Source: Xylophilus rhododendri
GTDB lineage: Bacteria > Pseudomonadota > Gammaproteobacteria > Burkholderiales > Burkholderiaceae_C
DNA length: 64,000 bases
Reading direction: 5' to 3'
Assembly: GCF_009906855.1 (NCBI RefSeq)
Contig: NZ_CP047650.1
Span: forward strand, 620,001-684,000
Position 1 is the first letter of the stretch. Each line of letters starts with the position of its first letter. Position numbers and translations under genes: made by a program. The notes under the pieces are model-generated. The model was not told where the DNA came from. It ran no database searches and saw only the letters and a list, made by a program, of their open reading frames with translations. Below are positions 57,462 through 64,000 of this stretch, one piece after another.

Positions 57462-58481
57462 ATGACGATCGAAGACGACAAGCCCCGTGTGCACGACGAA
57501 CTGCTCTGGAACGACTGGCATCCGGTTGCTTTCAGCCAGCAGATAGACGCGGGCCAGACCCAGGCCGCGCGGCTGCTGGAAGAGGACATCGTGCTCTGGC
57601 GCCGCGCCGACGGCAGCATCCACGCATGGCAGGATCGCTGCCCGCACCGCGGTGCCAAGCTCTCGCTGGGCTGCGTGGTCGCCGACCAGCTGGCCTGCCC
57701 GTACCACGGCTGGCGCTTCGATGGCCAGGGCCGCTGCGTGCTCAAACCCGCCCAGCCCTCGCTGCCGCTGCCCGCCGCGCCCATGGTGAGCGCTTATGCG
57801 GTGCAGGAGCATTACGGCCTGGTCTGGGTCTGCCTGGGCACGCCGGTCCGTCCCGTCATCCCCTATGCGGAATTCGAGGACTCGCGGCTGCGCCACATCA
57901 TGGCCGGTCCCTATGCGGTACGCGCCTGTGCCCCACGGGTGGTCGAGAACTTCATCGACATGGCGCATTTCTCCTTCGTGCACGAAGGCATCCTCGGCGA
58001 TGCGGGCCACACCGAGATTCCGGAATACACGGTGCACGACTTCCTCGATGACAGCGCCCAGCCCGGCGTACGTGCCGAGGGCATGCGGGTGTCGCAGCCG
58101 CAGGCCAATCTGCAGGCGCAAGGCACGGCCGATGTCGTCTACGGCTACCGCATCTCGCGGCCGCTGTCGGCCATCCTGACCAAGCAGATCGTGGGCTCGG
58201 AAATCGCCGAAGCCATCACCCTGTTCATCCAGCCGGTGGCCGAGGACCAGTCGCAGGTGTGGATGGTGTTCTCGGGCGTGAAATCGCCGGAGCCGGACGA
58301 GGCGGTGCGCGCTTTCCAGGACACCGTCTTTGCTCAGGACAAACCCATCCTGGAATCGCAGCGCCCCCAGCGCCTGCCGCTGCAGATGCGCGCCGAACAG
58401 GCGCAGCGGGCCGATCTGCTGTCCGCGCACTATCGGCGGTATCTGCGCGCACAGGGGCTGCGCTACGGCGTCACGCCCTGA
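57462..58481 (+). CDS. Rieske-type aromatic ring-hydroxylating oxygenase
   Basis: A 339-residue oxygenase alpha subunit. The Rieske cluster is bound by C60-x-H62 and C79-x2-H82 (CPHRGAKLSLGC...ACPYHGW). The mononuclear iron site is NFIDMAHFSFVHEG near residue 165, with the bridging Asp and two His. The layout fits the vanillate demethylase/PAO-like group that demethylates or hydroxylates aromatics. No reductase gene is adjacent, so the electron donor must come from elsewhere. Confidence 0.9.
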   Translation: MTIEDDKPRVHDELLWNDWHPVAFSQQIDAGQTQAARLLEEDIVLWRRADGSIHAWQDRCPHRGAKLSLGCVVADQLACPYHGWRFDGQGRCVLKPAQPSLPLPAAPMVSAYAVQEHYGLVWVCLGTPVRPVIPYAEFEDSRLRHIMAGPYAVRACAPRVVENFIDMAHFSFVHEGILGDAGHTEIPEYTVHDFLDDSAQPGVRAEGMRVSQPQANLQAQGTADVVYGYRISRPLSAILTKQIVGSEIAEAITLFIQPVAEDQSQVWMVFSGVKSPEPDEAVRAFQDTVFAQDKPILESQRPQRLPLQMRAEQAQRADLLSAHYRRYLRAQGLRYGVTP

Positions 58482-58518
58482 ACCATGCCTGGAACTCCTG
58501 TCCGCCCCGGGCAGTGGA

Positions 58519-59451
58519 TCATTGGCTCTTGATGCGGGTCTTGCGATCGGCCTTTTTGGCGGCGCGCTCGGCATCCGCTTTCTCGGCCTGGGCCTGCCAG
58601 ACGGTGAATTCCTCCGGCGTTTCCAGCGTCATGCGGCCCAGCGTGGCGGAGCGGAATTCGTGGATCACGATCTCGGCGGCCTTCTGCAGATTGACCCGTC
58701 CCTTGCCGAGCAAGGCGCCGCGTTGGCGGCCCACGCGCTCGAGCACATCCTCGTCGCGCAGATCGGCGATCTCCTCGGGCGTCTCTGGCAGGCGGAATCG
58801 CGCCTTCAGCAAGGTCCCGTAGGGCTGCTTGATGTATTGCAGGAACTCCAGCGCCACCAGTTCCTCGTCATAGGCATTGCGGCCGATCGAGCCGGCCGCC
58901 GCCAGGCGATAGCCGGACTCGGGCAGCGCGATGCGCGGCCAGAGCATGCCGGGGGTGTCCCAGAGGTAGAAGTCGTCCTGCAGCACGATGCGCTGCTCCA
59001 GCCGGGTGATGCCCGCCTCGTCGCCGGTCTTGGCCTTCTTGACGCCGGTGAGGGTGTTGATGAGGGTGGACTTGCCCGCATTCGGCACGCCGCAGATCAG
59101 CACCCGCATCGGCTTGGCCATGCCGCCGCGGTTGGGTGCCAGCGCATGGCAGGCGGCGACGATCTTCTGGGCCGGGGCCGACTCGCTGGCGTCGAGCGCG
59201 ATCGCCTGGGTCTCGGACAGGGCCTTGTAATACGCCAGCCAGGCGGTGGTGCGTTCCGGATCGGCCAGGTCCTGCTTGTTGAGCACCTTCAGTGCCGGCT
59301 TGCCCGCCGTGAGTTCGGCCAGCAGCGGATTGGCGCTGGAGCCCGGGATACGCGCATCGAGTACTTCGATGACGGCGTCGATCTCTTTCACGCGTTCGGC
59401 GATGGCCTTGCGCGTCAGGTGCATATGGCCAGGGAACCACTGAATCGACAT
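58519..59451 (-). CDS. rbgA: Ribosome biogenesis GTPase, YlqF/RbgA type
   Basis: A 310-residue circularly permuted GTPase that acts late in 50S assembly. The G motifs run in the permuted order: NKQD (58-61), then G1 GVPNAGKST (about 119-127), the switch T in GITR, and DTPG. N-terminus [17 protein letters not shown] is the family hallmark. Some betaproteobacterial copies are of uncertain role, so the symbol rests on sequence type. Convergent with the Rieske gene. Confidence 0.88.
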   Translation of the reverse strand: MSIQWFPGHMHLTRKAIAERVKEIDAVIEVLDARIPGSSANPLLAELTAGKPALKVLNKQDLADPERTTAWLAYYKALSETQAIALDASESAPAQKIVAACHALAPNRGGMAKPMRVLICGVPNAGKSTLINTLTGVKKAKTGDEAGITRLEQRIVLQDDFYLWDTPGMLWPRIALPESGYRLAAAGSIGRNAYDEELVALEFLQYIKQPYGTLLKARFRLPETPEEIADLRDEDVLERVGRQRGALLGKGRVNLQKAAEIVIHEFRSATLGRMTLETPEEFTVWQAQAEKADAERAAKKADRKTRIKSQ

Positions 59452-59553
59452 GAGGCGGGAAACTTTCGAAGAAAAGAGGTAGGTCGGTCGGAGCGGACCT
59501 CACGACGTTTCGGCGCCCGCATCGCCGATTGTCGGGCATTGGGTATCGGCGTC

Positions 59554-59793
59554 TCAGAGGGTCTGGCAGCCCATCACCGCATAGGCTACCCGCGGCATCA
59601 GGGCGAGCCACTCGGGCCCCACCCGTGCAGTCGCCTCCACCAGGGTGTAATCCAGTTCGCGCAGCCAGTCGGCCCGATTGAGCACCAGCGCCACCGCTAC
59701 CTTGTCCAGATCGCACTGCGCCAACCAGGCCTGCTTGCCCGTGAGTGCCTCGACCGTCTTGCCGAGTACATGTTGATAGGCCACTTCGCCCAT
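59554..59793 (-). CDS. Hypothetical small protein
   Basis: A 79-residue protein (MGEVAYQHVLGKTVEALTGK...) with no signal peptide and no motif I recognise. It contains a Trp-rich helical middle (QAWLAQ, RADWLREL). The ATG at 59793 is chosen because GGAG lies six bases upstream; an in-frame ATG ten codons earlier lacks a site. Codon use is typical of the genome. It is 123 bases from a divergent small gene. Confidence 0.55.
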   Translation of the reverse strand: MGEVAYQHVLGKTVEALTGKQAWLAQCDLDKVAVALVLNRADWLRELDYTLVEATARVGPEWLALMPRVAYAVMGCQTL

Positions 59794-59915
59794 AGAAAAC
59801 TCCGAATTCACACTGTGACGCAAACCATAGCCGCAGCATCAGCCCATCCGGCTGATCCGCACCTGACTTTTGCACGGGTGTGACAAGGCATAGACCTGCC
59901 ATCTAAGATCGCAAC

Positions 59916-60128
59916 ATGGCCTTGATTCCATTGACCGATGCGGCGTCCTCGCGCGCCATTGCCCAGGAACTGCTGGCACGGCTGCAGACAAAAGGCATCG
60001 TCGATTTTCGGCCGCCACCTCCCGAGCCCACGACCTGCTGCGGAAGAGGCTGCAATGGCTGCGTCTGGGAGGGCTTTTTCAATGCATTCGTTTATTGGCG
60101 CGACGAAGCATTGCTGCTTCTGGATTGA
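59916..60128 (+). CDS. Small oxidoreductase-like domain protein
   Basis: A 70-residue protein whose second half (PPPPEPTTCCGRGCNGCVW, then EGFFNAFVYWRDEAL) matches the N-terminal oxidoreductase-like domain family (PF09791-type): P-x-x-P-T-x-C-C-x-x-G-C-x-x-C-V and a following aromatic helix. The four cysteines suggest metal or cluster binding. Role unknown. Convergent with the rRNA operon. Confidence 0.7.
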   Translation: MALIPLTDAASSRAIAQELLARLQTKGIVDFRPPPPEPTTCCGRGCNGCVWEGFFNAFVYWRDEALLLLD

Positions 60129-60157
60129 TTGAATAATCCGCCGCCCCAAAGACAAAA

Positions 60158-60183
60158 GCCCCTCAATCTTTCGACTGAGGGGC
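60158..60183 (-). terminator. rrn operon terminator
   Basis: GCCCCTCA and TGAGGGGC pair around a ten-base loop, and on the minus strand the stem is followed by TTTTGTC. It lies 17 bases after the 5S gene. Confidence 0.85.
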
Positions 60184-60199
60184 GTTTGCGGCTGTAAGA

Positions 60200-60314
60200 G
60201 CCTGACGATGACCTACTTTCACACGGGAACCCGCACTATCATCGGCGCGGAGTCGTTTCACTGTCCTGTTCGGGATGGGAAGGAGTGGTACCAACTCGCT
60301 ATGGTCATCAGGCA
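60200..60314 (-). rRNA. rrf: 5S ribosomal RNA
   Basis: Minus-strand sequence TGCCTGATGACCATAGCGAG ... GGTCATCGTCAGGC shows the closing stem (TGCCTGATGACC with GGTCATCGTCAGGC) and the CCATCCCGAACAGG loop of 5S rRNA. Ends are approximate. Confidence 0.95.
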
Positions 60315-60352
60315 TAAAGGGTTGCCGTCCTGGTTTTGAGGTCAGGACAGCG

Positions 60353-60440
60353 AATTCATAGAGTCAAATCAGTTTGAGTGTTTTGATTACGTCTTGGCAT
60401 AACACCCTGATATCTGCGCTGGCAGTGTATCAAAGTTATA

Positions 60441-60448
<8 letters not shown>
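60353..60448 (-). other. 3' half of the pre-23S processing stalk
   Basis: CAAAGTTATAGGGTCAAG (60431-60448) is the exact reverse complement of 63310-63327, and AATTCATAGAGTC (60353-60365) that of 63526-63538, with seven further paired bases beside it. The two flanks of 23S can thus form the long stem cut by RNase III. Confidence 0.7.
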
Positions 60449-63309
<2,861 letters not shown>

Positions 63310-63316
<7 letters not shown>

Positions 63317-63538
63317 CTATAACTTTGACGTCTCTCATCGAAACATCGCCGCACTATCAAGGAATTGTCAGGTCTTTCACCTGACGCGTTATGCCGTATG
63401 ACCCTTGCGGATCGATACTTTGAATTTCCAGACTTAGTCTGAATATTCGTTTTGACGCAATCAAAAATTCATGTCACCGGCGGCACGGTGAGGACTTGTC
63501 CTCTTTCCGCCGGCAACACTGATTAGACTCTATGAATT
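63310..63538 (-). other. 16S-23S spacer, 23S-proximal part, with 5' half of the processing stalk
   Basis: Contains 63310-63327 and 63518-63538, which pair with the 3' flank of 23S. Between them is spacer with a small GCCGG-type hairpin around 63478-63514. No gene is seen. Confidence 0.65.
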
Positions 63539-63549
63539 TTTAAAGAACA
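63539..63549 (-). promoter_or_regulatory. boxA antitermination element in the spacer
   Basis: TGTTCTTTAAA on the minus strand, between tRNA-Ala and 23S, matches the rrn boxA consensus (TGCTCTTTAACA) bound by NusB/S10. Confidence 0.7.
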
Positions 63550-63668
63550 GCCGATCAATCGCACTATCACGATCAACAACAAAACAGCCTCTTGCAAAGC
63601 TGCTTTGGTATTGAACCCAGAATTTCATCCCAGAATCATAAGCATCTGTTGTTGACTTCGAAGAAGAA

Positions 63669-63744
63669 TGGTGGAGGATGACGGGATCGAACCGACGACC
63701 CCCTGCTTGCAAAGCAGGTGCTCTCCCAGCTGAGCTAATCCCCC
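63669..63744 (-). tRNA. tRNA-Ala (TGC)
   Basis: A 76-base cloverleaf: GGGGGATTAGCTCAGCTGGG at the 5' end, anticodon TGC in CTTTGCAAG, the GGTTCGATCC T-arm, and an encoded CCA. Usual spacer tRNA. Confidence 0.97.
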
Positions 63745-63787
63745 AATAAGGCCTCACGCCATATCTCTTCTATCCAGTCACCCGAAA

Positions 63788-63864
63788 TGGTGGGTCTAGT
63801 TGGGCTCGAACCAACGACCCCTGCGTTATCAACACAGTGCTCTAACCAGCTGAGCTACAGACCC
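63788..63864 (-). tRNA. tRNA-Ile (GAT)
   Basis: A 77-base cloverleaf: GGGTCTGTAGCTCAGCTGGT, anticodon GAT in TTGATAACG, T-arm GGTTCGAGCC, and an encoded CCA. Usual spacer tRNA after 16S. Confidence 0.97.
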
Positions 63865-63942
63865 ATTCGCCGAGTGACTCGACTTCTTCCAACAACCGAT
63901 AAGTGTGGGCGTTCAATAACGCTAAACCTGCTAGTTTTTCCA

Positions 63943-64000
<58 letters not shown>

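Overview
The window looks like a chromosome segment of a high-GC betaproteobacterium, most likely Burkholderiales and probably Comamonadaceae. The evidence is strong G/C third-position bias, a Bug-type (TctC) solute receptor, a B12 salvage operon, 6S RNA just after zapA, and an rrn operon in the order 16S-tRNA-Ile-tRNA-Ala-23S-5S. No tool was run: functions come from motifs and context that can be read directly. Layout. (1) 1-16.2 kb is a mosaic accessory region. Ordinary genes (nth end, acetyltransferase, metallo-beta-lactamase-fold protein, SDR with divergent AraC regulator, argE-like peptidase, TctC receptor, cobT) alternate with a paralogous family on the minus strand that I cannot assign. 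The family has a roughly 135-residue beta-rich N-terminal domain starting M-x-T/S-Y-L/F. It occurs alone (1102-1512, 15681-16142) or followed by three roughly 86-residue tandem repeats (6272-8834, 8959-10227, 10803-12065). One long member is split by an intact IS3-family element. Between two members lie a decayed partial cobT copy and the tail of a further member. This is the best candidate for an undescribed system. (2) 16.3-27.8 kb, minus strand, is one tightly overlapped cobalamin transport/salvage operon headed by an adenosylcobalamin riboswitch: btuB-cobB-cobU-btuF-btuC-btuD-cobO-cobD-cobC-NYN/LOTUS gene-cobQ. cobT is displaced downstream by the accessory genes, and cobS is not in the window. 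(3) 27.8-30.3 kb carries a zapB-like gene, zapA, 6S RNA, ybaK and plsY. (4) 30.4-48.6 kb, plus strand, is a catabolic and uptake cluster. It has a class II aldolase, an oligopeptide-type ABC importer with two tandem receptors, a hydroxyacid dehydrogenase, two class III aminotransferase-fold enzymes, two acetylpolyamine/HDAC-like deacetylases, an M20 carbamoylase/hydantoinase-type amidase, a DMT permease, a GntR regulator, an SDR and a small-molecule kinase. Together they suggest import, deacetylation and breakdown of an N-acylated amine or amino acid. The terminal kinase plus PHYKPL/ETNPPL-like enzyme suggests a phosphorylated hydroxyamine intermediate such as 5-phosphohydroxylysine (inference). 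(5) 48.6-49.2 kb is a large imperfect palindrome. (6) 49.2-60.1 kb carries an Lrp regulator divergent from dadA, kdpDE without kdpFABC, a chemoreceptor, DUF1653, GNAT, a Rieske oxygenase, RbgA and small proteins. (7) 60.2-64 kb is the rrn operon on the minus strand. A cross-cutting observation: four genes are each broken by an apparent loss of one base in a C run (about 391-395, 6390-6393, 38938-38941, 49338-49343). This pattern suggests sequencing undercalls rather than four real mutations, so these genes are annotated across the shift.
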